A DNA stretch of 43,526 nucleotides from Rhodoblastus acidophilus (GTDB lineage: Bacteria; Pseudomonadota; Alphaproteobacteria; Rhizobiales; Beijerinckiaceae), in contig NZ_JAOQNX010000038.1 in the NCBI RefSeq assembly GCF_025961575.1, forward strand, positions 1 to 43,526. The letters run 5' to 3'. A model generated the notes under the pieces. The model made no database searches and was not told the DNA's origin. It saw nothing but the letters and a program-made list of their open reading frames with translations. This document shows positions 25,089 to 32,280 of the stretch, in pieces. The first letter of the stretch is position 1; each line of letters starts with the position of its first letter. Made by a program: the position numbers and the translations under genes.

Positions 25089-25210
25089 TTCGGGCTCCAA
25101 TGGTGCGCCGTTGGCGGCGACATATCCGCGTAGCTCATAGCTCGTTTGCGCAGAAGACGAAAGCCTCGCGCATATCCCGCGCGCTATTAAGGAAAGGTTA
25201 GCACTAACAC

Positions 25211-25226
25211 TGGCATGATTGGTGCT
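25211..25226 (+). promoter_or_regulatory. Candidate sigma-54 (-24/-12) promoter
   Basis: TGGCATG, four bases, GTGCT: close to TGGCACG-N4-TTGCA, with the invariant GG and GC exactly ten bases apart. It would drive the 59-residue gene at 25314 with a leader of about 75 bases. Confidence 0.55.
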
Positions 25227-25313
25227 TGGAAGAAGTGTCTCATCCGCTGGTCTGACCGGGCTGCGGAACAGCAGTCCGGCCGGCGCGTTCAACGTGACTT
25301 CAAGGAGTTGACG

Positions 25314-25493
25314 ATGCCGCTTACCCGTTGCGTCTACTGCGCTCTGCCGACACGCATCCACTTCGCCTGGTGTCAGGAGAGCGGCGCCAAGGGCAATATG
25401 CCGCCCGAGGCTCTGCGCCCCGGCGCCATCGTCGTCGAGGCCCGCGAGTTGCGATTCTGCAAGCCGGTGGCGGCGAGCAAGAGCCGTCGCTGA
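25314..25493 (+). CDS. 59-residue protein with a CxxC motif, function unknown
   Basis: It starts with MPLTRCVYCALPTRIHF, and CAAGGAG lies a few bases before the ATG, a strong site. The CVYC pair plus later cysteines (WCQES, RFCKP) could bind a metal. The C-terminus is basic (ASKSRR). No family was recognised. The codon choice is that of the chromosome, and the reading frame is open beyond chance for the region. It is a single gene behind a sigma-54 promoter match, just outside the low-G+C cassette that starts at 25555 on the other strand. Confidence 0.6.
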   Translation: MPLTRCVYCALPTRIHFAWCQESGAKGNMPPEALRPGAIVVEARELRFCKPVAASKSRR

Positions 25494-25554
25494 GAGGGTT
25501 AAGCAAGCGTCAGCCATCTGGTGCGGCGACAAGGCACAACCTCAGTCTCCGATC

Positions 25555-26373
25555 CTAATTGCTGATCCAGGCTTCCAACGTGCCTGGCCTCACCTTACCC
25601 CCGTAGCCAGGCACAAGCTTGGGGGTAATGTCTCCCGACGTGGATGCCGTTATCGAAGCTGCGGCTCGTATTGCAAGTTTCTCGTCTGCTTGAAAAAAGT
25701 ATCGGAGTTCAGACGTCTTGGGAGCCTTGTCGCCAACGACTTCGACTTGCGATACTACATTCAAGCCTGGAAGCGCCTTGCGCAAGTCCGCTCCTGCGCG
25801 TGAGATCGCGTCGATCTGTTCCTTTTTTTCGACTTGAAAAAACAGTCGTCCAGCGATTCTCGACGTATCCATGTCTGTGCAGACGAAAGCAGAAATATAA
25901 TTTGGCGTAAAGGCTTCGCCTTCATGCGGTTTTATAGTGACAGCGGCCGTCACTGCCAGCCAAGGCGAATGCACACTTTCCACGAAGATCTTCGATAGAG
26001 GATCTTTGGCATCGTAAGTCAACACAATTTTTGTGTTCGCCAGTGGTAGGGCCTGTGCATCGAGCCTCCTGACGATGTTTTCCTTGTCTATTGATCTTGT
26101 GCGGATCACAATGCTCTTCAACATTTTGGCAGCAGGACCGATTCTCGCCAGGACCGCGTACGCGGCTGCTAGTTCAGACGCCGTTTGTGCTCGGTTCTGT
26201 GCCTGATCGTCTCCTGTACACCAGAAAACGTCGGTCGTGAGCGTCGGCGCGCCGGGAGCGCTCGCGCTTGTATCAATCACCACACGGGCACCGGAACGGT
26301 CATCCGATTGAGCGTGTGAACCAGAGTTCGCTAGAGCGAACAGCAGGACTAAGAGCACGAATGTCCGAATCAT
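25555..26373 (-). CDS. Exported protein with two similar small domains, third gene of the caspase cassette
   Basis: 272 residues from ATG 26373, which overlaps the caspase stop as ATGA. Signal peptide: TFVLLVLLFALANSGSHAQ. Two segments seem to share a fold. Near residue 45, TTDVFWCTGDDQAQN is followed by a helix and a strand. Near the end, SELRYFFQADEKLAIRAA is followed by a helix and RPGTLEAWI. This strand-helix-strand plan, with the closing GTLE-W, recalls LytR C-terminal or SPOR-like domains; that is pattern reading only. It is periplasmic by prediction. Its base composition is far lower in G+C than the flanking genes. Confidence 0.7.
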   Translation of the reverse strand: MIRTFVLLVLLFALANSGSHAQSDDRSGARVVIDTSASAPGAPTLTTDVFWCTGDDQAQNRAQTASELAAAYAVLARIGPAAKMLKSIVIRTRSIDKENIVRRLDAQALPLANTKIVLTYDAKDPLSKIFVESVHSPWLAVTAAVTIKPHEGEAFTPNYISAFVCTDMDTSRIAGRLFFQVEKKEQIDAISRAGADLRKALPGLNVVSQVEVVGDKAPKTSELRYFFQADEKLAIRAAASITASTSGDITPKLVPGYGGKVRPGTLEAWISN

Positions 26374-27278
26374 TTCGTCTCCCCGCAACTCGTGAGGCAT
26401 CCCTCCGGCGGCGGCGGATTCAGTGAACCGGTCGTGTCGGGGAGTTGTTGAATTTTCGAGTTGATTGTTTTTTCCTTAACCGACCTGATGACTCGAGCGA
26501 CGAGAGGATCGATGCGTCCTTCCGCTTTGAGGTGCTCCTCGAACGCAAGCGCGAACGGGCTGCCGCCGCTTAATCCGTCACTTGCTAATTCGCCGTAGGC
26601 GGTAGAATAGAGAAGTTTAATGCCGAGGGCGGGTCTGGGGTACGCGCGGCTCGCATTGAAATATGCCTCCGCTATCTTGGGGTCGGCTTTGGCCAATTGA
26701 TCTACGGGAGTCTCTCGGCAGGCGTCGACGACAATAAAAATGCTTCCATCTCCGGCATCTCCAACCTGCGAGATCAAGTCCGAGAACAAGCGCACGCCAC
26801 CATGGAAGATGCTGCTTCCCGCGTTGACCGTAGCCACCCTGGCCGCTTTTTGCGGATCGAGGAACGAATCCACTCCGAACAAATATGTTTCATTCCGCAC
26901 CTGCACGCCATGGCCTGCGTAGTATATGAATCCCAGTGCGTGATCATCTGAGAGATAAATGTCCTTAAATTGTGCGATCGCGTCGCTCAATTGAGAGCGA
27001 GTCGCGTCACATATTTGAATCATCTCAGATTGCTGCCAATTAGCGCTTTCGAGGACTGCTGCGATCCTCGTGACATCGTTGCACGGATTTGTCAGTTTCT
27101 TAAAGGCCTTAAGGCCTTGCGTCGGAACTTCCTGTCTGTAGCCTGAGTTACCGATTAGCAATGCGATCCGGGTCGTAGATTTCGTCTCCTCTCGGACAGC
27201 CCGTTCCTGGGATGAAGCGGTATGGCCGAAAAGTAATGTGCAAGCACCGACCATTGCGACATGAGGCAAGAAGCGCAT
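26370..27278 (-). CDS. Exported caspase-fold peptidase (family C14)
   Basis: 302 residues from ATG 27278. A TTG at 27299 overlaps the previous stop as TTGA and would add seven residues; neither has a strong ribosome site. A signal peptide (FLPHVAMVGACTLLFGHTASS) is followed by the caspase p20 domain: TRIALLIGNSGY, LTNPCNDVTRIAAVLE, catalytic His123 in GFIYYAGHGVQV and catalytic Cys187 in FIVVDACRETP. The segment after that (LLYSTAYGELASDGLSGGSPFALAF) is the substrate-pocket strand of bacterial C14 proteins. The caspase dyad is complete. Export makes a role in cytoplasmic abortive infection unlikely. It is the second gene of three overlapping genes. Confidence 0.9.
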   Translation of the reverse strand: MRFLPHVAMVGACTLLFGHTASSQERAVREETKSTTRIALLIGNSGYRQEVPTQGLKAFKKLTNPCNDVTRIAAVLESANWQQSEMIQICDATRSQLSDAIAQFKDIYLSDDHALGFIYYAGHGVQVRNETYLFGVDSFLDPQKAARVATVNAGSSIFHGGVRLFSDLISQVGDAGDGSIFIVVDACRETPVDQLAKADPKIAEAYFNASRAYPRPALGIKLLYSTAYGELASDGLSGGSPFALAFEEHLKAEGRIDPLVARVIRSVKEKTINSKIQQLPDTTGSLNPPPPEGCLTSCGETK

Positions 27279-27295
27279 GAATGAAATCCGCGTGA

Positions 27296-28246
27296 TCAAT
27301 CTGTTTCGGTTGGATCGAACGCTCGCGACTGTTCATCCGTCCACTTGAGTTCCTTATTCAACTGCTGGTCGAGCAGTAGGTCAATTGTTCCTCGTTCCGC
27401 CTCTGGATTTTCATCCTCTAGTATTGAGCGGGTCTGCAACTTGATACGTTCGACGGCGTCCAGGTATGTCCAGCGATTTGGGGCCCACATTTGGCCCGCG
27501 TTCAGGAGAGCGCGATTGTCGGAACGAATGACGCCGCAGTCATGAGGAACGATCCTGCTTGCCGGGCAAAATTCATCGGTGCAGTTATTAGGTGCGTCCG
27601 CTGGGCAATATTCGCCGAAGAAAGCGTTCCGGAAGGCGAAGCCAGCATCGGGCTTGCCCTTGCCTTGCGCGGAAAAATAGCGGAAGCCCACTACGTCACT
27701 GGAAAACGCCTTGCTGCGTGTCAAGTCAGGTTTGAGAAACCCGAGAAAAACGACGGCATGGCCAGATTTTTTGCGATTGAGGTTTATGAAATCGCCCGGT
27801 TCCAAATCTCGGAAGCGTTTTTCTTCACCTAACCCAAATTTCGCAAGTGTATGCCCCGTTCCTCGCGATCCCGTTCCATCGAACATAAATATGTTTGCCC
27901 TGAGAGAGGTAACGTTGCCTCTGGTCCATGCTGTGAGCGGAATTTTTTTGTAAACCGTTTCGTCCTGATGAGTTTGTGCATATATATTAATAGCGTTCAC
28001 GATAACTTCTGTCACGCCGGCAACGCACATCGTCAAGGCTGGTCTGGTTGCCTTTATGATTCCATCATTGCTGTACTTGATGTTGTGCGTAAATGCGCTG
28101 TTTATGTCGTAGCCTCCGCCTCTGTTGTTTTTATAAGAATCCATTACTGATTTCACGATGTAATCGTTGAAAACTTCTGCGCATTGTGATTCGCTCGCGA
28201 AAAAAACAAAAGCAAAAGAGGCGGTCGTGATCTGTAGAAAATTCAT
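27296..28246 (-). CDS. Exported NlpC/P60- or CHAP-like cysteine hydrolase, first gene of the caspase cassette
   Basis: 316 residues from ATG 28246, chosen because AGGGGA lies nine bases upstream; an ATG at 28255 is too close to that site. Signal peptide: NFLQITTASFAFVFFASESQ. The papain-like core is read from Cys74 at the start of a helix (LTMCVAGVTEVIVNAI), then EPGDFINLNR and SGHAVVFLGF with His163, the arrangement of NlpC/P60 and CHAP amidases. A third polar residue may be in FRYFSAQGKG. The C-terminal third holds several Cys (EYCPADAPNNC, DEFCPAS, DCGV), likely disulfides. The substrate could be peptidoglycan. No close family was recognised. Confidence 0.75.
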   Translation of the reverse strand: MNFLQITTASFAFVFFASESQCAEVFNDYIVKSVMDSYKNNRGGGYDINSAFTHNIKYSNDGIIKATRPALTMCVAGVTEVIVNAINIYAQTHQDETVYKKIPLTAWTRGNVTSLRANIFMFDGTGSRGTGHTLAKFGLGEEKRFRDLEPGDFINLNRKKSGHAVVFLGFLKPDLTRSKAFSSDVVGFRYFSAQGKGKPDAGFAFRNAFFGEYCPADAPNNCTDEFCPASRIVPHDCGVIRSDNRALLNAGQMWAPNRWTYLDAVERIKLQTRSILEDENPEAERGTIDLLLDQQLNKELKWTDEQSRAFDPTETD

Positions 28247-28502
28247 CTTGATCATTCCCCTGAGGACGTAAAATTATTTCGATCATATTTCATCGAATAT
28301 GGTTCCTCAAGTTCCGCGGGTGATCAATTTAATTTGAGAGAGGAATTGGGTCTATTGGTAAATACCAGAAATAAAACAAAATTGTCTTTTTGAACGCCAG
28401 TGCCGCGTTGCGGGTACGGGTTTCATAAGCGTGCAAATGCTAGGCTCACCCCGCCGTTGCATTGCGCGTAAAATTCGGCCAGTTAGGGCTGCAATCCCAC
28501 AA

Positions 28503-30059
28503 ATGGTCGAGCCGATGAAACGCGCCCTTTCCGTCACCCGCGAAGACAATTTCCCCGAATGGTACCAGGCCGTGGTCGATCAGGCCGATCTCGCGGAGAC
28601 CTCGCCGGTGCGCGGCTGCATGATCATCAAGCCCTGGGGGTGGGGCGTGTGGGAGCTGGTGCAGCAGGCTTTGGACAAGCGCATCAAGGACACCGGCCAC
28701 GAGAATTGCTATTTTCCGCTGTTCATCCCCATGAGCTTCATCGCCCAGGAGGCGAGCCACGTCGAAGGGTTCGCCAAGGAAATGGCGGTGGTCACCCATC
28801 ATCGCCTGAAGGCGGTCGACGGCAAGCTGGTGGTCGATCCGTCCTCCGAACTGGAGGAGCCGCTGGTGGTGCGCCCGACCTCCGAGACGATTATCGGCGA
28901 CGCGTTCCGGCGCTGGATCGCCAGCTATCGCGACCTGCCGGTGCTGGTGAACCAATGGGCCAATGTCGTGCGCTGGGAAATGCGCACCCGCCTGTTCCTG
29001 CGCACCGCCGAATTCCTGTGGCAGGAGGGCCATACCGCCCACGCCAGCCGCGACGACGCGATGGAAGAGACGCTGAAAATGCTCGATATCTATCGCGAAC
29101 TGGCCGAAGAGATTTTGGCCATGCCGGTGGTGGTCGGCGAAAAGCCGGAGAACGAGCGGTTCCCGGGCGCCGACGCCACCTATTCCATCGAAGCCATGAT
29201 GCAGGACGGCAAGGCGCTGCAGGCGGGCACGTCGCATTATCTCGGCCAGAACTTTGCGAAAGCCCAGAACATTCGCTTCCAGTCCGCGACCGGCGAACTC
29301 GAATTTGCGCACACCACCTCCTGGGGCGTGTCGACGCGGCTGATCGGCGGCGTCATCATGACCCATGGCGATGACGACGGCCTGCGCCTGCCGCCGCGCA
29401 TCGCGCCCAAGCAGATCGTGATTGTCCCGATGTTGCGGGAAAAACCCGAGGACGCCGATCTGCTCGCCTATTGCGAAAAGCTGAAGGGCGAGTTGGACCA
29501 GCTTTCTGCGTTTGGCCTGCCGCTGCGCGCGCATCTCGACAAAAAACCGACCCGGTCCGCGAACAAGCGTTGGGACTGGCTGCGCCGCGGCGCGCCCATC
29601 CTGCTCGAAATCGGCCCGCGCGATATGGCCGGCGACAATGTCACCCTGATTCGCCGCGACCGTCTGCGCGACGGCGACAAGGTGATATCCACAGGTTTCG
29701 CGCGCGAAAAATTTCTGGCGGAGGCGTCGGGCCTGCTGGCGGAAATCCAGCAAAACCTGTTCGCCGAGGCCAAGGCGCGGCTCGAGGGCAATATCCGCGC
29801 CGACCTGAAAACGTTCGACGAGATCGCCGCCTTTTTCGGCGCGGCCGGCGAAGATGACGAGAAATCAGGCTTCAAGGGTTGGGTGCGCGCCCCCTGGGCG
29901 CGGCCGACCGGCGCCGAACTCGAGGCGGTGGAGGCGCGTCTCAAGGCGCTCAAACTCACGCTTCGCAATGTTCCGGTCGGTCAGGGCGCGCCCTCCGGCC
30001 CCTGCGTGTTCACGGGCAAGCCGGCGCTTGAAGAAATCATCATCGCCCGCGCTTATTGA
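28503..30059 (+). CDS. proS: Prolyl-tRNA synthetase, archaeal/eukaryal type
   Basis: 518 residues from ATG 28503 (ATG 28515 and an upstream ATG 28431 are alternatives; none has a clear site). It charges tRNA-Pro. Class II motifs: VRGCMIIKPWGWGVWELVQ near the start, VRPTSETIIGDAFRRWI, motif 2 QWANVVRWEMRTRLFLRTAE with FLWQEGHTAHA, and motif 3 in THGDDDGLRLPPRIAP. An anticodon-binding domain follows. This is the short form without the bacterial editing insertion, with the extra C-terminal domain ending in ARAY. Where relatives have zinc cysteines, only one Cys remains (GPCVFTGKPA), so the metal site is probably lost. It follows the accessory cassette on the other strand. Confidence 0.93.
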   Translation: MVEPMKRALSVTREDNFPEWYQAVVDQADLAETSPVRGCMIIKPWGWGVWELVQQALDKRIKDTGHENCYFPLFIPMSFIAQEASHVEGFAKEMAVVTHHRLKAVDGKLVVDPSSELEEPLVVRPTSETIIGDAFRRWIASYRDLPVLVNQWANVVRWEMRTRLFLRTAEFLWQEGHTAHASRDDAMEETLKMLDIYRELAEEILAMPVVVGEKPENERFPGADATYSIEAMMQDGKALQAGTSHYLGQNFAKAQNIRFQSATGELEFAHTTSWGVSTRLIGGVIMTHGDDDGLRLPPRIAPKQIVIVPMLREKPEDADLLAYCEKLKGELDQLSAFGLPLRAHLDKKPTRSANKRWDWLRRGAPILLEIGPRDMAGDNVTLIRRDRLRDGDKVISTGFAREKFLAEASGLLAEIQQNLFAEAKARLEGNIRADLKTFDEIAAFFGAAGEDDEKSGFKGWVRAPWARPTGAELEAVEARLKALKLTLRNVPVGQGAPSGPCVFTGKPALEEIIIARAY

Positions 30060-30097
30060 GGGCGATGTTTACAAATTTGCCATGGCGGCCTAGGGGT

Positions 30098-30115
30098 TTG
30101 TCATAAAACGGTCGT
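30098..30115 (+). promoter_or_regulatory. Pho box (PhoB site) upstream of the DUF47-pit operon
   Basis: TTGTCAT, AAAA, CGGTCGT, then AAAT. This is two 7-base half-sites at the correct 11-base period of the consensus CTGTCAT-N4-CTGTCAT, with one mismatch in the first and two in the second. It lies 27 bases before the DUF47 start. In Sinorhizobium the equivalent orfA-pit operon is repressed by PhoB when phosphate is scarce. Confidence 0.7.
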
Positions 30116-30141
30116 AAATCGTTAACTTGCGCGGGGACGCC

Positions 30142-30786
30142 ATGCTGGGCTGGATGAGGGCGCTGATGCCCAAGGAGGATCGATTCTTCGATCTGTTCGA
30201 GGCCCATTCGCGAATCGGCGTCGAGGCGGCCGAATGTTTTCGCCGCCTGCTCGACGGCGGAGATGGCGTGCCCGCTTTGTGCGAGCAGGTGACGCGATTT
30301 GAACATGACGCCGATGACGTCTCGCGCGACGTGCTGCTCGCGCTGCGGCGCAGTTTCATCACCCCGTTCGACCGCGGCGACATTCACGGCCTGATCAACG
30401 ATCTCGACGACGCCGTCGACCAGATGCGCCAGACCACCAAAGCGATTTCGCTGTTCGACGTCAAAACTTTTACGCCCGACATGGTGCGGATCGGCGACCT
30501 GATCGTCGACGCCGCCAAGATCGTGCGCGAGACCCTGCCGCTGCTGCGCTCGATGAACGCCAATGCCGCGCGGATCAACGCCGCCGCCGAAAGCATTGTG
30601 AAGATCGAGGAGGAGTCGGACCTGCTTTATCTCAACGGCCTCAAAGTGCTTTACCAGGCCAACAAGGATGGCCGCGCCATGGATTATATCGTCGGCTCGG
30701 AAATCTACTCGCATCTCGAGAAATGCGTCGATTGTTTCGAGGCCGTCGCGCACCGGATGAGCGGCATTCTGCTCGAACATTTGTGA
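30142..30786 (+). CDS. DUF47 (PhoU-like) phosphate transport regulator
   Basis: 214 residues from ATG 30142 (CGGGGA upstream); a TTG at 30127 is less likely. The protein is all helical: PKEDRFFDLFEAHSRIG at the start, FEHDADDVSRDVLLALRRSF, TPFDRGDIHGLINDLDDAVD in the centre and AHRMSGILLEHL at the end. DUF47 proteins are PhoU-like three-helix bundles that bind metal through acidic motifs such as E/DxxxD and work with PiT permeases. Here the pit gene starts eight bases after its stop, and a Pho box precedes the operon. It corresponds in order to Sinorhizobium orfA. Confidence 0.92.
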   Translation: MLGWMRALMPKEDRFFDLFEAHSRIGVEAAECFRRLLDGGDGVPALCEQVTRFEHDADDVSRDVLLALRRSFITPFDRGDIHGLINDLDDAVDQMRQTTKAISLFDVKTFTPDMVRIGDLIVDAAKIVRETLPLLRSMNANAARINAAAESIVKIEEESDLLYLNGLKVLYQANKDGRAMDYIVGSEIYSHLEKCVDCFEAVAHRMSGILLEHL

Positions 30787-30793
30787 GCCCGCC

Positions 30794-31792
30794 ATGGAAG
30801 GCGTCTCTTTCGCCCTGATCGCGCTGATCGGCGTCGCCCTGCTGTTCGATTTCCTCAACGGCCTGCACGACGCCGCCAATTCCATCTCCACCATCGTGTC
30901 GACGCGGGTGTTGCGGCCGCAATATGCGGTGGCCTGGGCGGCCTTCTTCAATTTCATCGCCTTCTTCTTCTTCGGCCTGCATGTCGCCAGCACGGTGGGC
31001 AGCGGCATCGTCGACCAGCATATTGTCGATGACCGCCTGATCTTCGCCGCTCTGTCCGGCGCGATCATCTGGAACATCGTCACCTGGCTCGTCGGCATTC
31101 CCTCCTCGTCCTCGCATGCGCTGATCGGCGGGCTGGTCGGCGCCGGCGTCGCCAAGGCGGGGACGGACTCCATCGTCTGGGCGGGCTTGAGCAAGACCGT
31201 GGCGGCAATCGTGATTTCGCCGATGACCGGCTTCTTCCTCGCCGCCTTCCTGGTGCTGCTGGTGACCTGGATTTGCGCGCGGCGCTCGCCTTTCGCCGTC
31301 GACAAGACGTTTCGCGGGCTGCAATTCGTCTCGGCCTCGCTCAATTCGCTCGGCCATGGCGGCAATGACGCGCAAAAAACCATGGGCGTCATTTCCGTGC
31401 TGCTGTTCGCCCATGGCATGAGCGGCCCCACTTTCACGGTGCCGTTCTGGGTCGTGCTGTGCTGCCAGGCGGCCATGGCGCTCGGAACTTTGTTCGGCGG
31501 CTGGCGAATCGTCCACACCATGGGGTCGAAAATCACCCGAATCACCCCGGTGCACGGGTTCTGCGCCGAAACCGGCGCGGCGCTCACCCTGTTCACCGCC
31601 ACTTCGCTCGGCGTGCCCGTCTCGACCACGCATACGATCGCCGGCGCCATTGTCGGCATCGGCGCGGTGCGGCGCACCTCCGCCGTGCGCTGGAGCGTGG
31701 CGCAGAACATTGTGGTCGCCTGGGTGTTGACCCTTCCAGCGGCAGGGACGACGGCGGCGCTCGTCTATTGGCTCGCGGGGGTGTTCGGATGA
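30794..31792 (+). CDS. pit: Low-affinity inorganic phosphate transporter (PiT family)
   Basis: 332 residues with about ten membrane helices. The two inverted signature repeats are present: FDFLNGLHDAANSISTIVST near the N-terminus and LNSLGHGGNDAQKTMGVIS in the second half. HGFCAETGAALTLF and GVPVSTTHTIAGAIVGIG complete the family signatures. PiT proteins move neutral metal-phosphate complexes with protons across the inner membrane. It is translated with the DUF47 gene before it and overlaps the Nudix gene after it by four bases (ATGA). Confidence 0.95.
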   Translation: MEGVSFALIALIGVALLFDFLNGLHDAANSISTIVSTRVLRPQYAVAWAAFFNFIAFFFFGLHVASTVGSGIVDQHIVDDRLIFAALSGAIIWNIVTWLVGIPSSSSHALIGGLVGAGVAKAGTDSIVWAGLSKTVAAIVISPMTGFFLAAFLVLLVTWICARRSPFAVDKTFRGLQFVSASLNSLGHGGNDAQKTMGVISVLLFAHGMSGPTFTVPFWVVLCCQAAMALGTLFGGWRIVHTMGSKITRITPVHGFCAETGAALTLFTATSLGVPVSTTHTIAGAIVGIGAVRRTSAVRWSVAQNIVVAWVLTLPAAGTTAALVYWLAGVFG

Positions 31793-32280
31793 CGACCACG
31801 AAGCCGGGCAAGCCAAACAAGGCGAAGAAAAAGTCCGGCGCGGTCGTGGATGGGGCGCCGGCCCGGCAGGTGGCGGCGCTGCCCTGGCGGTTGACGGAGC
31901 GGCTGGAGGTCATGCTGGTGTCGTCGCGGGAGACGCGGCGCTGGATCATCCCCAAGGGGTGGTTGATGGCGGGCCGCGGCGCTTCGACCGCCGCCGCCAT
32001 CGAGGCTTTGGAGGAGGCGGGCCTGCTCGGCGCCATCGACGAGGTCCCCTTCGGCCAGTTCACCTATGTGAAAAAAATGTCTCGCGGCGAATCGAGGCCT
32101 TGCGAGGTCGACGTGTTTCCGCTGCGGGTCACCCGCCAGCGCGCGGACTGGCCGGAGAAGGACCAGCGCGAAACCCGCTGGTTCCCGGCGGAAGAGGCGG
32201 GAACCATCGTTTCCGATCCCGAACTCGGCGCTTTGATCGCGCGATTCGCCGCGGCGCGGCGGGGCGATGGACAAGCGTGA
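31789..32280 (+). CDS. Nudix hydrolase, diphosphoinositol-polyphosphate-hydrolase-like
   Basis: 163 residues; the ATG overlaps the pit stop. About 25 basic residues come first, then the Nudix fold. The Nudix box runs from Gly57 to Leu79: PKGWLMAGRGAS, then TAAAIEALEEAGLLG. The catalytic glutamates 72, 75 and 76 are kept, but the first Glu is Arg63 and the box Arg is Ile71, a variation that recurs in this alphaproteobacterial group (PKGWPM type). Related proteins hydrolyse diphosphoinositol polyphosphates or dinucleoside polyphosphates. Linkage to pit suggests a role in phosphate metabolism; the substrate is unproved. Confidence 0.85.
   Translation: MTTTKPGKPNKAKKKSGAVVDGAPARQVAALPWRLTERLEVMLVSSRETRRWIIPKGWLMAGRGASTAAAIEALEEAGLLGAIDEVPFGQFTYVKKMSRGESRPCEVDVFPLRVTRQRADWPEKDQRETRWFPAEEAGTIVSDPELGALIARFAAARRGDGQA

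Larger units (their letters stand above)
25555..28430. other. Low-G+C three-gene cassette (accessory island)
   Basis: Three 60-base lines counted by hand here give 43, 58 and 42 percent G+C, while flanking coding lines are commonly above 65. All three genes lie on the minus strand, overlap by about four bases and begin with signal peptides. No integrase, IS, tRNA or flanking direct repeat was found. The region upstream of the first gene (28247-28430) is A/T-rich and probably holds the promoter. Confidence 0.7.

Noticed and set aside
26370-27278. Caspase gene as part of a known antiphage system (cytoplasmic caspase with gasdermin or a sensor)
   Set aside because: All three proteins start with signal peptides and no sensor, gasdermin-like or nucleotide-signalling gene is adjacent.
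25555-28430. Reading the low-G+C cassette as a prophage or integrative element
   Set aside because: No integrase, recombinase, phage structural gene, IS end, tRNA or flanking direct repeat was found; only the composition is foreign.
28320-28440. tRNA remnant or attachment site at the edge of the cassette
   Set aside because: No cloverleaf, no T-arm sequence and no matching copy at the other edge.
28446-29753. 435-codon minus-strand frame opposite proS
   Set aside because: Shadow of a complete synthetase gene; no motif and no ribosome site.
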